NCBI RefSeq assembly: GCF_008711155.1 | Contig: NZ_VUYQ01000001.1 | Coordinates: 1-64,000 of the forward strand | Origin: Dechloromonas sp. CZR5 | Lineage (GTDB): Bacteria; Pseudomonadota; Gammaproteobacteria; Burkholderiales; Rhodocyclaceae | DNA: 64,000 bases | Direction of reading: 5' to 3' | Part shown: positions 26,179 through 35,571 of the stretch, one piece after another | Layout: every line of letters starts with the position of its first letter | Numbering within the stretch: position 1 is the stretch's first letter | Notes under the pieces: model-generated | The model's input: only the letters and a program-made list of their open reading frames with translations | Told to the model about the DNA's origin: nothing | The model's database searches: none | Translations under genes and position numbers: made by a program

Positions 26179-27025
26179 GTCCGAGAATATGACGGAAGAA
26201 TCCGCTGCATTGTATGTTGTCCCGACCCCGCTCGGGAACCTTGCCGACCTCACCCGGCGCGCCGAGGAAATCCTGCGCACCGTGCCCTGGGTGGCCGCCG
26301 AGGACACCCGGCACAGCGGTCCGCTGCTCAAGCAGCTCGGCGCCCAGGCGCGCACCCTGCCGGCCCATCAGCACAACGAACACGAAGCGGCGGCACGCAT
26401 CGTCGACCGCCTGCGGGCCGGCGAATCGGTGGCGCTCATTTCCGATGCGGGGACGCCGGGTATTTCCGATCCGGGGGCACGCATCGTCGCCGCTGTGCGG
26501 GCCGCCGGCTGCAAGGTCGTACCGCTGCCCGGCCCGTGTGCTGCGACCACGGCCCTGTCGGCTTCCGGTCTGCTCGACGAGCATTTCCTGTTCTACGGGT
26601 TCCTGCCCTCCAAGGGCGGCCAGCGCCGGCAGGCACTGGAGGCCTTGCGCGACACGCCGTGCGCCCTGGTTTTCTACGAAGCGCCGCACCGCGTGCTGGA
26701 AACCGTGGCCGACATGGCGACGGTGTTCGGCGAGCGCACCCTGGTCATCGCCCGCGAACTGACCAAACTGTTCGAGACGGTGCATTCCCTGCCACTGGGC
26801 GAAGCACTCGACTGGCTGAAGGAAGACCCGAATCGCCAGCGCGGCGAATTCGTGCTGATGCTGTCCGGGGCGCCGGAAGGCGGCGACGATGGCGAAGGCG
26901 AGCGCGTACTGAAGCTGCTGCTCGCCGACGGCCTGCCCACCAAGCAGGCGGCGAAGCTGGCGGCGGCGATTACCGGCGCGGCGAAGAACGCCCTCTACGA
27001 GCGGGCACTGGCCCTGAAGGAATAG
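26177..27025 (+). CDS. rsmI: 16S rRNA (cytidine1402-2'-O)-methyltransferase
   Basis: A protein of 282 residues from ATG 26177, or 278 from ATG 26189, of the tetrapyrrole-methylase fold. It has LYVVPTPLGNLADLTRRAEE, VAAEDTRHSGPLL, SDAGTPGISDPG and LPGPCAATTALSASGL, all diagnostic of RsmI. It methylates the 2'-O of C1402 in 16S rRNA with SAM. The alternative start at 26189 has a short GAG before it. Divergent from yraN, as in many proteobacteria. Confidence 0.95.
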   Translation: MSENMTEESAALYVVPTPLGNLADLTRRAEEILRTVPWVAAEDTRHSGPLLKQLGAQARTLPAHQHNEHEAAARIVDRLRAGESVALISDAGTPGISDPGARIVAAVRAAGCKVVPLPGPCAATTALSASGLLDEHFLFYGFLPSKGGQRRQALEALRDTPCALVFYEAPHRVLETVADMATVFGERTLVIARELTKLFETVHSLPLGEALDWLKEDPNRQRGEFVLMLSGAPEGGDDGEGERVLKLLLADGLPTKQAAKLAAAITGAAKNALYERALALKE

Positions 27026-27028
27026 GTT

Positions 27029-27349
27029 GTGGGCAGTGGGCTGACCCCGGTCGTCATCCGTTCACGGGCGGGGCATTGGGCCTTGTTGGCGCTTGCCGTT
27101 CTGTGGGCACTCGCCGGTTGGTGGATCATTGTCGATGGGAGCCTGACGCTGTCGGTCGACAAGCGTTCCTTGCATCCCATGCCGATCGATGGCGAGCAGG
27201 CCTTGTTCATGGCGGCTGTATTCCTGTTGCTGTCGACGGTGACGGCGGCCGCCGTCTTGCAAAGCCTGCGGGCCGGCCGGCGCTGGTACGGACTGCTGCT
27301 GTTCGTCAACCTCGGCCTGCCGATTGCTGCCTGGCTTGCCTTCCATTGA
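27029..27349 (+). CDS. Small membrane protein (106 aa), unknown
   Basis: A GTG-started frame of 106 residues, 3 bases after rsmI, with three hydrophobic helices (about 17-38, 55-78 and 86-104) and a short basic loop RAGRRW. No family recognised. The tight spacing behind rsmI and the GGAATAGG ribosome site suggest real co-translation. Confidence 0.65.
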   Translation: MGSGLTPVVIRSRAGHWALLALAVLWALAGWWIIVDGSLTLSVDKRSLHPMPIDGEQALFMAAVFLLLSTVTAAAVLQSLRAGRRWYGLLLFVNLGLPIAAWLAFH

Positions 27350-27423
27350 GGGGCATCTCTTCGTTGTGCCGGGCGGCGGGCTGCTAAAATCGCGGAAGAA
27401 TGTTTCCGGAAATCCAAACACAT

Positions 27424-28455
27424 ATGCAACTCACCATCACCCGCCCCGACGACTGGCATCTCCACCTGCGCGATGGCGAAGCGCTTGCCGCCGTCCTGCC
27501 GCACACTGCTCGCCAGTTCGGTCGCGCCATCGTCATGCCCAACCTGAAGCCGCCGGTCACCACCGTCGAGCAGGCGGCTGCCTATCGCCAGCGCATCCTC
27601 GCTGCGCTGCCGGCCGGCATGACTTTCGAGCCGTTGATGACGCTGTATCTCACCGACAATACGCCGGCCAGCGAAGTGGCCAAGGCGGCCGCATCCGGCT
27701 TCGTCAAGGCGGTGAAGCTCTATCCGGCCGGGGCGACGACCAATTCCGACGCCGGCCTGACCGACATCGCCAAGGCCTACGACACGCTGGCCGAAATGGA
27801 GCGTGTCGGCCTGCCGCTGCTGGTGCATGGCGAGGTGACCGATCAGAAGGTCGATCTGTTCGACCGCGAGAAGGTGTTCATCGACACCGTGCTGCTGCCG
27901 CTGACGCAGCGCTTCCCGAAGCTGCGCGTGGTCATGGAACACATCACGACCAAGGACGCCGCTGAGTTCGTGGCGTCGACGCCGGCTAACGTCGGCGCGA
28001 CGATCACCGCCCACCACCTGCTGTACAACCGCAACGCCATCTTCCAGGGCGGCGTGCGCCCGCACTGGTATTGCCTGCCGGTGCTGAAGCGCGAAACGCA
28101 CCGCGAGGCGCTGGTGGCGGCGGCGATTTCCGGCAATCCGAAATTCTTCCTCGGCACCGATTCGGCACCGCATGCCAAGGGGGCCAAGGAGGCTGCCTGC
28201 GGTTGTGCCGGCTGCTACACCGCCTATGCCGCCATCGAGCTGTACGCCGAAGCCTTCGAACAAGCCGGAGCGCTCGACAAACTGGAAGGTTTTGCCAGCT
28301 TCCACGGTCCGGACTGGTACGGCCTGCCGCGCAACGGCGACCGGATTACCCTGGCCAAGCAAGAGTGGACCGTGCCGGCCGAGTATCCGTATCTCGCCAC
28401 TGACAGCATCGTGCCGCTGCGGGCCGGCGAAACCCTGTCCTGGAAAATGCTCTGA
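27424..28455 (+). CDS. pyrC: Dihydroorotase
   Basis: A 343-residue class II dihydroorotase for pyrimidine synthesis, which cyclises carbamoyl-aspartate to dihydroorotate. Metal ligands are seen in [10 protein letters not shown], the carboxylated Lys region [40 protein letters not shown] and [14 protein letters not shown] chose ATG 27424 over 27400 because the family begins just before RPDDWHLH. Confidence 0.96.
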   Translation: MQLTITRPDDWHLHLRDGEALAAVLPHTARQFGRAIVMPNLKPPVTTVEQAAAYRQRILAALPAGMTFEPLMTLYLTDNTPASEVAKAAASGFVKAVKLYPAGATTNSDAGLTDIAKAYDTLAEMERVGLPLLVHGEVTDQKVDLFDREKVFIDTVLLPLTQRFPKLRVVMEHITTKDAAEFVASTPANVGATITAHHLLYNRNAIFQGGVRPHWYCLPVLKRETHREALVAAAISGNPKFFLGTDSAPHAKGAKEAACGCAGCYTAYAAIELYAEAFEQAGALDKLEGFASFHGPDWYGLPRNGDRITLAKQEWTVPAEYPYLATDSIVPLRAGETLSWKML

Positions 28456-28466
28456 GGAAACCCATC

Positions 28467-28907
28467 ATGCGTCTGCGCACTCTTCTCCTGCCGCTGCTCG
28501 CCCTGCCGCTGTTGTCAGCCTGCGTGAATGACGGCGCGACGTATGAAGTCGACGGTACCCGCGAGCATGGGCTGTCGCTGATCCGCGAACAGCCGTATTT
28601 CTGGGACAGCAAGATCAATCTCTATCTGGTCGTTTCCCGGATGCCAGCCTGCATGCGCCGGCACAGCCTGGGCATGGGCACGGAAAAGACCAAGGTCGAG
28701 GTCTATCAGGTGCCTTCCGGCGCCTTCGTCGTCAAGGTTGGCAAGAAGATGTTCGCGACCGAAACGCAGACCTGCGAGAGCTTCGCCAAGATGGACAGCG
28801 AGCCGCCGGAGGGGTTGGGCACCCTGATGGGTACCTTCCGCGTCAAGAAAGGCGTGCTTGTCTTCGTCAAGGCCGACGAGGCGGATAAGTCCGTAACTGA
28901 AGAGTGA
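28467..28907 (+). CDS. Putative lipoprotein (146 aa)
   Basis: A 146-residue protein with a lipoprotein signal peptide ending LLSAC at about residue 19. The mature domain of about 125 residues contains NLYLVVSRMPACMRRHSLG and a second Cys in TETQTCESF. It starts 11 bases after pyrC with a GAGGAAA ribosome site. Family unknown, likely envelope-anchored. Confidence 0.75.
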   Translation: MRLRTLLLPLLALPLLSACVNDGATYEVDGTREHGLSLIREQPYFWDSKINLYLVVSRMPACMRRHSLGMGTEKTKVEVYQVPSGAFVVKVGKKMFATETQTCESFAKMDSEPPEGLGTLMGTFRVKKGVLVFVKADEADKSVTEE

Positions 28908-29674
28908 GCGCACGCTCACTCTTTGATTGTTTCCTGTTCGATCCCTTGCGGTGCTGGCTCGGGCAATTGCCCGAGCGGCCGGATTGCGAGGCCTTGCGGG
29001 CGCTTGCCGAGCACTATCCGGTGCATGCCGACAACGGGCGGCGCATTCGCTTTGTGCCGCCGCAGGATGATGGCCGGATCTACGAGTGCCGCATCCATGA
29101 GTCCGGCGAAGTCGAGACGCGACCCGACAACTGGCACGATTTCTTCAATGCGCTGGTCTGGTTGAGCTTTCCCCTTACCAAGAATGCCCTCAGCGCCGCC
29201 CATGTAGGCGCCATGCAGGCTGCTGGCGAGCAGCGGGGAAAAGTACGCGATGCGCTGACCCATTTCGACGAGTGCGGCATGGTTGTTTTGTCGACCAATC
29301 CCGAACTGCTCGACTTGCTCCGCCAGTTTCGCTGGCAGGAGTTGTTCGTCGAGCGCCGCGCCGCCGTGCGGCGCGATATGCGATGGGTGGTTTTCGGGCA
29401 CGCCACTTACGAGGCGCTGCTTTCCCCTTTTCGTGGCCTGACCGCCAAGGCCGTTCTGTACGATGCGGACGGCGAATGGCTGGCGATGGACACCGAACGC
29501 TTGAGGGCCGAGGTGGACGGGCGGCTGGCCGCCGATATCCGCATGGCCCGCTGGACGAGGGCGAGGGATCTGCAGCCGGTGCCCTTGCTGGGTATTCCGG
29601 GCTTGACCCCGGCCAGCGAGTGTCCCGCCTTTTACGATGACACCTGGCAATTTCGTTCCGGCCGCCGATGTTGA
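28904..29674 (+). CDS. DUF3025 family protein
   Basis: A 256-residue protein of the DUF3025 family, recognised from NWHDFFNALVWLSFPLTKNA, LTHFDECGMVVLSTNPELL, VFGHATYEALLSPFRGLTAK and the C-terminal LLGIPGLTPASECPAFYDD. Function unknown; no signal peptide. It starts at GTG 28904, overlapping the stop of the lipoprotein gene (GTGA), so it is translationally coupled. Confidence 0.88.
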   Translation: MSARSLFDCFLFDPLRCWLGQLPERPDCEALRALAEHYPVHADNGRRIRFVPPQDDGRIYECRIHESGEVETRPDNWHDFFNALVWLSFPLTKNALSAAHVGAMQAAGEQRGKVRDALTHFDECGMVVLSTNPELLDLLRQFRWQELFVERRAAVRRDMRWVVFGHATYEALLSPFRGLTAKAVLYDADGEWLAMDTERLRAEVDGRLAADIRMARWTRARDLQPVPLLGIPGLTPASECPAFYDDTWQFRSGRRC

Positions 29675-29718
29675 TGCGGTGATAAGCTTGGCAGATCGTT
29701 TTCTGTCGGTATGTCGTC

Positions 29719-30936
29719 ATGAATCACTCTGTCGAACAGCACGTTCGTAAACCCCGTGGCCGCGACATCCACGAAGAGCATCGCGTATCCACTCCCCTGG
29801 AACTGTTATTCGATCTGACTTTCGTGGTCGCCATTGCGCTGGCTGCCGCCCAGTTGCATCACGGTTTGGCAGAACATCATCTTGCGCAGGCCTTGCCCGT
29901 GTTCGGGCTGGTCTTTTTCTCCATCTGGTGGGCATGGATGAACTATTCGTGGTTCGCCTCGGCATACGACAATGACGATACGGCATTTCGACTGCTCACC
30001 ATGCTGCAGATGCTTGGCGTTCTCGTTCTGGCGACGGGTATCGGCGGCGCATTCGAGGGACAGTGGGCGGCGATGGTTTTCGGCTATGTCCTGATGCGCG
30101 TGGCGCTGGTCGTGCAATGGGTGCGCGCCGGCCGCGGCGACCCCGAGCGCCGTTCAACCTGCTATCGCTATGCTCTCGGCGTTGCTGCCGTGCAGGTTTT
30201 CTGGGTTGCCCGATTGTCTTTCCCTGCCGACTGGATGTGGCCGATGGCGGTTCTCGGGGTCGTACTGGAGTTGGCGGTTCCGGCATGGGCCGAACGGGTT
30301 GGTACGACGCCATGGCACGCTCACCATATCGCCGAGCGCTACGGTTTGATGACCATCATCGTGCTGGGCGAATGCGTTCTGGGAACCGGCAACAGTATCG
30401 CCAGCGTGCTGCAGAGCGAGGGCTGGTCGTGGGGATTGGCCGTAGTCGGTATTGGTGGCCTCGGCTTGGTGCTGGCCTTGTGGTGGATCTATTTTTTATT
30501 GCCTTCGGCGGAGGCGCTGCACCATCATCGTGAACGCGCCTGGGGCTGGGGTTATGGTCATTTTTTCGTCTTTGCCTCGGTTGCGGCGCTCGGTTCCGGG
30601 CTGGAAGTTGTCGCTGACATGCTCAAGGTGTCCTCGCATGGCGGTGCAGAGGGGAATGGCTCGACCTCGCTGGAGGCCATCTTGTTTCTGGCGGTGCCGC
30701 TGACCATCTACGTGCTGGCGGTATGGCTGCAATGGGGCTGGGTGACGCGCGCCCGAGAGAGGCAGACGGGCATTGCGTTCCTATGTCTGGCCTGTTTCGC
30801 GCTGGTCGTGGTTGCCGTCGCGTTGGGCTTGCCCTTGCCGTGGGCCTTGCCCCTGCTGTGCGTGGGACCTTTGGTCGTGATCGTCTACAACGAGCACGGC
30901 CGCAAGCATTGCGGCGAATTTTTCCAGGTTCGTTGA
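29719..30936 (+). CDS. Low temperature requirement protein A-like (LtrA) membrane protein
   Basis: A 405-residue protein with about ten to eleven hydrophobic helices. The LtrA signature is at the N-terminus (STPLELLFDLTFVVAIALAA) and in the middle (HHIAERYGLMTIIVLGECVL). The family was named from a Listeria cold-sensitive mutant; its activity is unknown. The gene stands alone, with a GTCGGT-type weak ribosome site and its own terminator at 30958-30986. Confidence 0.88.
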   Translation: MNHSVEQHVRKPRGRDIHEEHRVSTPLELLFDLTFVVAIALAAAQLHHGLAEHHLAQALPVFGLVFFSIWWAWMNYSWFASAYDNDDTAFRLLTMLQMLGVLVLATGIGGAFEGQWAAMVFGYVLMRVALVVQWVRAGRGDPERRSTCYRYALGVAAVQVFWVARLSFPADWMWPMAVLGVVLELAVPAWAERVGTTPWHAHHIAERYGLMTIIVLGECVLGTGNSIASVLQSEGWSWGLAVVGIGGLGLVLALWWIYFLLPSAEALHHHRERAWGWGYGHFFVFASVAALGSGLEVVADMLKVSSHGGAEGNGSTSLEAILFLAVPLTIYVLAVWLQWGWVTRARERQTGIAFLCLACFALVVVAVALGLPLPWALPLLCVGPLVVIVYNEHGRKHCGEFFQVR

Positions 30937-30957
30937 TTCAGCCGGTCTCCGCTGCAA

Positions 30958-30986
30958 GGCCGGGGAATGCTATTTCTTCCCCGGCC
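30958..30986. terminator. Hairpin terminator between LtrA and leuA ends
   Basis: GGCCGGGGAA and TTCCCCGGCC form a perfect 10-bp stem between two converging genes. Likely bidirectional. Confidence 0.75.
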
Positions 30987-30993
30987 CTCTCGG

Positions 30994-32679
30994 TCAGGCT
31001 GCCTGCTGGATACCGCCGATGACATCGAGGCGGTTGATGCCGCTGACGATGGCCTTGATCGAGGCGGTGACGATGTTGCTGTCGATGCCGACACCGAAGG
31101 TTTCTCCCTTGCCGGTTGCGGCCATCTCGACGAAGGCGCAGGCGTGGGCATTGCCGTCCTCGCCCATCGGTACCATCGAACGTTCCTCGTAATTGCGTAC
31201 CTGCACCTTGATGCCGGCACTTTCGAGGGCATGCATCGCGGCGTTGATCGGGCCGTTCCCTTCGCCGGTGAGGATGTGCGGCGTGCCGTCGATGTCGACC
31301 GAGAGACGGATGCCCTGCGCGCTGCCATGCTCGTAAAGGTGGTGCTCACGATAACGGACGACGTTCTGTGCATCGAGGTAGGTCTGGCTGAAGATGTTCC
31401 AGATGTCGTCTGCGCTCACTTCACCGCCATGTTGATCGGTATGGCGCTGGACGACGCCCGAGAACTCGACCTGGAGGCGGCGCGGCATGATCACGCCGTA
31501 CTCGGTTTCCATCAGGTAGGCGATGCCGCCCTTGCCGGACTGGCTGTTCACCCGGATGACCGAGTCGTAGCTGCGACCGACGTCGGCCGGGTCGATCGGG
31601 AGGTAAGGCACTGCCCATTGCTCGTCCGCCTTTTGAGCAGAGAACCCCTTCTTGATGGCGTCCTGGTGGGAGCCGGAGAAGGCCGTGAAAACGAGATCCC
31701 CGACGTATGGGTGGCGCGGATGGATCGGGAGCTGGCTACAGTGTTCGAAGGTGCGCGCAACGGCGTTGATGTCCGAGAAATCGAGGCCCGGATGGACGCC
31801 TTGCGTGTACATGTTGAGGGAAAGCGTGACGAGGTCGACGTTGCCGGTCCGCTCGCCATTGCCGAAAAGACAGCCCTCCACGCGGTCGGCGCCGGCCATG
31901 AGCCCGAGTTCGGCGGCGGCGACGGCGGTGCCGCGGTCGTTGTGCGGGTGGAGGCTGATGATCACGCTGTCGCGGCGGGCGAGGTTGCGGTGCATCCACT
32001 CGATCTGGTCGGCATAGATGTTCGGCGTGGCGATCTCGACCGTGGTCGGGAGGTTGAGGATGACCTTGCGCTGCGGCGTGGCGCCCCATACTTCGGTGAC
32101 GGCATCGCAGACTTCCTTGGCGAAATCGAGTTCGGTGGCGGTGAAGAGTTCCGGGCTGTATTCGAGGGTGATCTCGGTTTCCGGCATCTCGTCGGCAAGC
32201 GTGCGGATGAGGCGGACGGCATCGGTGGCCATGGCGACGACCTCGGCCTTGCTCATGCCGAAGACGTTGTCGCGGAAGGTCTTGCAGGTGGCGTTATAGA
32301 CGTGGACGATGGCCTTCCTGGCACCCTTGAGCGATTCGAAGGTGCGGCGGATGAGATGCTCCCGCGCCTGGGTGAGCACTTCGATGGTCACGTCGTCCGG
32401 GATGTGGCTGCCTTCGATGAGGTCGCGCACGAAACCGAATTCGGTTTCCGAGGCCGACGGGAAGGCGACCTCGATTTCCTTGAAGCCGATGTCGCAGAGC
32501 ATCTTGAACATGCGCATTTTCTTGTCGGCGTTCATCGGTTCGAAGAGCGCCTGGTTGCCATCGCGCAAATCGGTGCTCATCCAGGTCGGCGCCTTGTCGA
32601 TGATGCGGCTCGGCCACTGGCGATCGCTGATCCGGACCGGCGGGAAGGCGGTGTATTTGGTGCTGGGGTTCTGCTTCAT
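30994..32679 (-). CDS. leuA: 2-isopropylmalate synthase (long type)
   Basis: A 561-residue enzyme of the first committed step of leucine synthesis, condensing acetyl-CoA with 2-oxoisovalerate. The catalytic TIM barrel has DLRDGNQA at 37-44 and the metal motif LHPHNDRG. The C-terminal regulatory domain has SAGIKVQVRNYEERSM and the end GINRLDVIGGIQQ. Length and motifs match the long, actinobacterial-like LeuA type rather than the 510-residue enterobacterial type. Start 32679 is chosen for its AGGAA site; frames from 32727 lack one. Divergent from an Lrp-type regulator. Confidence 0.93.
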   Translation of the reverse strand: MKQNPSTKYTAFPPVRISDRQWPSRIIDKAPTWMSTDLRDGNQALFEPMNADKKMRMFKMLCDIGFKEIEVAFPSASETEFGFVRDLIEGSHIPDDVTIEVLTQAREHLIRRTFESLKGARKAIVHVYNATCKTFRDNVFGMSKAEVVAMATDAVRLIRTLADEMPETEITLEYSPELFTATELDFAKEVCDAVTEVWGATPQRKVILNLPTTVEIATPNIYADQIEWMHRNLARRDSVIISLHPHNDRGTAVAAAELGLMAGADRVEGCLFGNGERTGNVDLVTLSLNMYTQGVHPGLDFSDINAVARTFEHCSQLPIHPRHPYVGDLVFTAFSGSHQDAIKKGFSAQKADEQWAVPYLPIDPADVGRSYDSVIRVNSQSGKGGIAYLMETEYGVIMPRRLQVEFSGVVQRHTDQHGGEVSADDIWNIFSQTYLDAQNVVRYREHHLYEHGSAQGIRLSVDIDGTPHILTGEGNGPINAAMHALESAGIKVQVRNYEERSMVPMGEDGNAHACAFVEMAATGKGETFGVGIDSNIVTASIKAIVSGINRLDVIGGIQQAA

Positions 32680-33071
32680 GGCGCTGTTCCTGAAAGAGGC
32701 TTCGATGGACTGCATCTTACGGAACAATGCCCGGCATGTGCTTGCGTTTTATCGCAATGGATGTCGTGTTATTGGTGTTTTATTGTCTGTTTATCTTATT
32801 TAAAAGAATAAAATTGTTTTTGATCGACGATGATTGGATGGATATGCTTGTGATGAAGTGTGTTCACCACAAATTGGGGCCCTGCCGGCATTGCTCAAGG
32901 CCTTGGAATCGGACAGGGCGCCAAGCGGATGGAGGGGGGCGCAGGATAATGATTTTCCTTTTGTCAGCCTGTGCGACCGAAAATTGCGCCGGTTGATTAC
33001 TGCTTGAGCGAGGCTTGCTTAAATGGCGCTCAGGCAGCAAGATTGCCGCCTCCATTCTTGCGGGCCATTCC
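32680..33071. promoter_or_regulatory. Divergent leuA/lrp intergenic region, 392 bp
   Basis: No gene is visible here. An AT-rich tract (about 32755-32835) faces leuA, and the rest is mixed composition. I see no leucine-codon leader peptide or attenuator. TTGATT and TTAAAT near 32995-33020 could be an imperfect promoter for the regulator. The shared region makes leuA a candidate target of the Lrp regulator. Confidence 0.5.
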
Positions 33072-33548
33072 ATGGAACTCGATCGCTACGACCGGCAAAT
33101 CCTGACCATCCTGCAGCACGATGGGCGCATCAGCAACCAGGATCTGGCTGACCGCATCGGCCTGTCGCCTTCGCCTTGTCTGCGCCGCGTGCGCACGCTG
33201 GAAGAGTCGGGGCTGATCGCGGGTTACCGGGCACACCTCGACGCCAAACGGCTTGGGCTGACGCTGACAGCACTGATCGGCATTTCGATGGACCAGCACA
33301 CCCCCGAGCGCTTTGCCAACCTGGAGGCCAGCGTCGCCGATATTCCGGAGGTCCTGGAATGCCTGTTGATCACCGGTCAACAGTCGGATTACCAGCTCAA
33401 GGTCGTGGTGCGCGACATGGATGCCTACCAGGATCTGTTGCTCAACAAGCTGACCCGGATTACCGGTGTGACCGGCGTACATACCAGCTTCGTATTGCGC
33501 AAGGTCATCGACCGGAGCGCCTTGCCGGTCGGCGCGAATACGCCCTAA
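33072..33548 (+). CDS. Lrp/AsnC family transcriptional regulator
   Basis: A 158-residue regulator with an N-terminal helix-turn-helix (MELDRYDRQILTILQHDGRI, then LADRIGLSPSPCLRRVRTLE) and a C-terminal RAM ligand-binding domain (about 65-150) with CLLITGQQSDYQLKVVV. Such proteins sense amino acids as octamers or dimers. I chose ATG 33072, where family similarity begins. Its 3' end overlaps the convergent ankyrin gene by 4 bases. Confidence 0.93.
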   Translation: MELDRYDRQILTILQHDGRISNQDLADRIGLSPSPCLRRVRTLEESGLIAGYRAHLDAKRLGLTLTALIGISMDQHTPERFANLEASVADIPEVLECLLITGQQSDYQLKVVVRDMDAYQDLLLNKLTRITGVTGVHTSFVLRKVIDRSALPVGANTP

Positions 33549-34096
33549 TCCCGGGCGCGCTCGAAGACGCGGGAGGCGAGATCCGCCGGGTCGTGGAGGG
33601 TCGGGAAGGGAAGGCTGGGCAGCGATGCGGAAAAGTAGGTTTCCCACTGCTTTTCCGACAGTTCCACCTCGGTCACGCTGGTGACGCGGCGTTCCTGGTA
33701 AAGGCGGCGCTCGCTCAAGCCCTTGGGGGGGCCTGAGTTGCGCATGCGCCGATCCCGCCGTTTGCGGCGTTCGCTGGAGATGGCTTTGGGTTGGGGCTGC
33801 ACATCGGGCATCTCGGCGCCATGGGCCCGCAGCAGATCGACGATGGCGCGGTGTTCGCCGCGTAGCGCCATGCGGATCGGGCCGCCCCTGCCCTGGGCGT
33901 TCGGGGCATGGATGTCGGCGCCTCGCCAGATGAGTTCGCGGACGAGGTCGATATGCCCCTTGAAACAGGCGACGCGCAACGGCAACCCGGGGTCGCCGTG
34001 AATGTCGGCTTCCTCGATGTCGGCACCGTGATCGAGGGCGATCATGGCTGCTTTCAGATTTCCTTTTTCGACGGCTCGTCGAAGTGCGCTATACAT
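33545..34096 (-). CDS. Ankyrin-repeat protein
   Basis: A 183-residue protein with three to four ankyrin repeats in its first half (LRRAVEKGNLKAAMIALDHG, GLPLRVACFKGHIDLVRELI, and a repeat ending VDLLRAHGAEM). A strongly basic linker (SSERRKRRDRR) and a C-terminal tail follow. Ankyrin folds mediate protein binding; the partner is unknown. ATG 34096 is preceded by AGGAACCGGAACC. The frame extends to 34192, but no ribosome site supports the longer form. Confidence 0.75.
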   Translation of the reverse strand: MYSALRRAVEKGNLKAAMIALDHGADIEEADIHGDPGLPLRVACFKGHIDLVRELIWRGADIHAPNAQGRGGPIRMALRGEHRAIVDLLRAHGAEMPDVQPQPKAISSERRKRRDRRMRNSGPPKGLSERRLYQERRVTSVTEVELSEKQWETYFSASLPSLPFPTLHDPADLASRVFERARD

Positions 34097-34260
34097 GGTT
34101 CCGGTTCCTGCAAACGATAGCCCGGCGCTCAAGCTCTGGTCGATGCTGGCTTTTGTTACCGGGTACGTCTCAAGCGTATCGCTGCCCGCCATAAACCGCT
34201 GTTAAATGCTTCACGAAGCGGGCGACGACGGTTGTCGGGCTGAGGAGCGGGGCAAGCGCG

Positions 34261-34266
34261 TATAAT
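34261..34266 (+). promoter_or_regulatory. -10 box of the RNase P RNA gene
   Basis: TATAAT ends eight bases before the expected RNA 5' end. No good -35 at 17 bases is visible; a TTGTCG lies 23 bases upstream. Confidence 0.65.
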
Positions 34267-34273
34267 CGGCCCC

Positions 34274-34655
34274 GGAAAGTCGGCCAGGCAATCGCTGGAT
34301 ACTTCGGTATCGGGAGGAAAGTCCGGGCTCCATTGGGCAGGATGCCAGCTAACGGCTGGGTGCTATAAGTCGCAAGACCCAAGGCAACGGAAAGTGCAAC
34401 AGAGAACAGACCGCCGATGGCGTCGCAAGACGCACAGGTAAGGGTGAAACGGCGAGGTAAGAGCTCACCGCGTCCACGGTAACGGCGGACGGCACGGCAA
34501 ACCCCATCCGGAGCAAGACCAAATAGGGAAGCTGAGGCGTGGCCCGCGCTGCTTCCGGGTAGGTTGCTTGAGCCTGTCGGTGACGGCAGGCCTAGAGGAA
34601 TGATTGCCGAACCCCGCAAGGGGGGAACAGAACCCGGCTTATCGGCCGGCTTTCC
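34274..34655 (+). ncRNA. rnpB: RNase P RNA (M1 RNA), type A
   Basis: About 380 nt with the universal P4 sequence GAGGAAAGTCCGGGCTC (here CGGGAGGAAAGTCCGGGCTC) near the 5' end. Conserved CAACAGAGA and GTAAGGGTGAAACGGCG follow, then the closing P1 arm GGCCGGCTTTCC that pairs with GGAAAGTCGGCC at the 5' end. AGAGGAATGATTGCC and ACAGAACCCGGCTTA near the 3' end are also typical. It is the catalytic RNA that trims tRNA 5' ends. Confidence 0.96.
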
Positions 34656-34667
34656 ACTTTTATTCGT

Positions 34668-35456
34668 TTACGGCAACTGCTGTTCGCGCGCTATTTTCCA
34701 GTGGCCGTCTTCGCGGACGACGGTGAGAATCTTGCCGCGAGCGGTTTCGCGATAGCTGCCCGACGCGTAGTCCTGCAGGAAGCTGACCTGGTACTGGCCT
34801 TGTTCCGTCGGCTCGATGGCGACGTTGCGCAGATCGAGCGTGATGGCGGCGGCACCGGCGAGCTTTCTGGTCCGGGTGTTGGTCCAGGCATCCCGACTGC
34901 TGCCGTCGGCCGGTTTGAACGCTGCGGCGTAGGCGTCGAGGTAGGTGGCAACGTCGCGATTGCGCCATGCCTGGCGCCAGGATTCAAGCATGGCACCAAT
35001 CTCGATGTCGGCCGGAACCGCGGCAACTGCCGTTACTGCCACATCCTTGCTGGCGGCAGCGACCGGAGGTGCCGATTCCGCAATCACGCTGGCCGGAACC
35101 GATACAACCACTGCGGCCTGAGGCTCGGCGGATGGCGCTTCGCCAGGGGACATCGTCAGCCAGCTGGCTCCAGCGCCCAGGGCCGCCGAGACGACGCAGG
35201 CCAGAATCATCTGCCAGGACGTCGAACCGCTTTTCGTCGGACGGGCCTCTGGGGCAGCGACGTAGGGAGCTTTGGTGGCAAGCGCGATGACCGGTTCGCT
35301 GGCGGCCCCGCCCAAGGCACTGTTCAGTTGCCGCAGGCGATCGGCCATGGCTTTTTCCTGATGGGCGGCAAACCGGGCGGCCGGGTGCGAACCTGGCGGC
35401 GTCAGGAATGCGGCATCGATCAGGCTTCCGGTGCGGAGGGTATTCAGGGTGGCCAC
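34668..35456 (-). CDS. Membrane-anchored protein with Cds6/SnoaL-like C-terminal domain
   Basis: A 262-residue protein: a cytoplasmic N-terminal part (about 1-80), one membrane helix (about 82-102, MILACVVSAALGAGASWLT), an Ala/Pro/Val-rich linker, and a C-terminal NTF2-like domain. The domain has LESWRQAWRNRDVATYLDAY and AWTNTRTRKLAGAAAITLDL and is of the Cds6 type found in L,D-transpeptidase-linked proteins. It probably acts in the periplasm. No neighbour explains it. It ends 12 bases from rnpB. Confidence 0.75.
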   Translation of the reverse strand: MATLNTLRTGSLIDAAFLTPPGSHPAARFAAHQEKAMADRLRQLNSALGGAASEPVIALATKAPYVAAPEARPTKSGSTSWQMILACVVSAALGAGASWLTMSPGEAPSAEPQAAVVVSVPASVIAESAPPVAAASKDVAVTAVAAVPADIEIGAMLESWRQAWRNRDVATYLDAYAAAFKPADGSSRDAWTNTRTRKLAGAAAITLDLRNVAIEPTEQGQYQVSFLQDYASGSYRETARGKILTVVREDGHWKIAREQQLP

Positions 35457-35571
35457 GATGGTTTCCTCGCTGCGGGTCGTCGATAAGGACCCGATGGCCT
35501 CATTCTGGTCGCGACCTGCGGCAGCGGAAATCGATTAATTCACGCTTGAACGCGTTTTCCGTCCGAACGAT

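Noticed and set aside
32680..33071. Leucine leader peptide or attenuator before leuA
   Set aside because: No short frame with Leu codons and no terminator/antiterminator pair could be found.
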